A stretch of DNA of 6,340 bases from Hyphomicrobiales bacterium (GTDB lineage: Bacteria; Pseudomonadota; Alphaproteobacteria; Rhizobiales; Afifellaceae). The DNA lies in the NCBI GenBank assembly GCA_013812985.1, contig JACCSN010000822.1, forward strand, positions 1 through 6,340, given 5' to 3'. The notes below the pieces were generated by a model. That model was given only the letters and a program-made list of their open reading frames with translations. It did no database searches and was not told the origin of the DNA. This document shows positions 6,068-6,340 of the stretch, piece after piece; positions within the stretch are counted from its first letter, which is position 1; each line of letters starts with the position of its first letter. The translations under genes and the position numbers were made by a program.

Positions 6068-6340
6068 GGTTTTGGCGGCCGCGCTGGCCCGCTGCAGCGC
6101 ATTGTCCACGCGCGTTGCCATCGGCACCGTTCAGCAGGCCGGAATCCGTCCGGATGATCGGGTCGGCCAGCTTGCCGCCCATGTAGCGCCGAACCGCTCT
6201 GTCATCGAAGACGTCGGGCCGGGTCCGCGCCCGCACGTCGTTGTGGTTGGCGCCGTTCCGCAGCGCCGCGAACATCGCGCGGTAGCCGCCGAAGTTCCAT
6301 GTGACGCGCCCGTAGGGGATGAGGACGCTGGCTGACGATG
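6012..6340 (-). CDS. Unrecognised protein, C-terminal part (enters from right edge)
   Basis: A minus-strand frame is open from the right edge to a stop at 6014-6012, showing about 108 residues. The first 65 or so (VLIPYGRVTWNFGGYRAMF, then ALRNGANHNDVRARTRPDVF and RRYMGGKLADPIIR) contain Trp, Tyr, Phe and Gly in a pattern resembling real protein. I do not recognise the family. The last 30 residues are rich in Arg, Gln, Gly and Ala and read antisense through the final 56 bases of the enolase-family gene, so the true end may lie earlier through a frameshift, or the gene may be degraded. A competing plus-strand frame (6000-6335) is Pro/Arg/Val-rich and looks like a shadow. No terminator is visible in 6068-6340. 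Confidence 0.4.
   Translation of the reverse strand, partial: SSASVLIPYGRVTWNFGGYRAMFAALRNGANHNDVRARTRPDVFDDRAVRRYMGGKLADPIIRTDSGLLNGADGNARGQCAAAGQRGRQNLIRKTCRPRGGIPWRPRE

Noticed and set aside
6068..6340. Possible terminator after the enolase-family gene
   Set aside because: The 10-bp palindrome CGCTGCAGCG at 6090-6099 has no loop and no following T-run, so there is no real support for an intrinsic terminator.

Overview
The window looks like GC-rich proteobacterial DNA, most likely from an alphaproteobacterium. This is judged from the strong G/C bias at third codon positions, the tightly packed CUT1-type sugar ABC operon, and its pairing with a GntR/FCD regulator and an enolase-superfamily enzyme, an arrangement common in Rhizobiales and Rhodobacterales. 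No species can be named from the sequence alone. There are no signs of mobile DNA: no transposase, tRNA, CRISPR array, integrase or phage gene was seen.

Left part (1-3847, all on the minus strand, read right to left): a complete carbohydrate ABC importer except that its last gene is cut by the window edge. The order is a periplasmic solute-binding protein (2357-3847), a MalF-type permease (1320-2285), a MalG-type permease (439-1323, overlapping the previous gene by ATGA) and a MalK/UgpC-type ATPase (1-425, GTG start, cut just after its signature motif). A strong hairpin sits between the binding-protein gene and the first permease gene, where it could help uncouple their expression levels.

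Middle (3848-4101): a divergent control region of about 250 bases. It holds two plausible back-to-back promoters with overlapping -35 boxes, and a near-perfect 12-bp inverted repeat laid over both. This is the natural candidate operator for the adjacent regulator.

Right part (4102-6067, plus strand): a GntR-family FCD-domain regulator (4102-4797) followed 76 bases later by a mandelate racemase/muconate lactonizing enzyme family protein (4874-6067) with an Asp-His catalytic dyad, probably an acid-sugar dehydratase or related enzyme of unknown substrate. At the far right (6012-6340) a minus-strand frame enters the window and may be the end of an unrecognised convergent gene.

Taken together the locus reads as one substrate-responsive catabolic unit: import of a sugar or sugar acid, transcriptional control by a ligand-binding repressor, and a first catabolic step. 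The gene classes are familiar. The less ordinary points are the identity of the substrate, the enzyme's missing KxK motif together with a long insertion, and the operator architecture. I did not find evidence for a wholly new kind of system.
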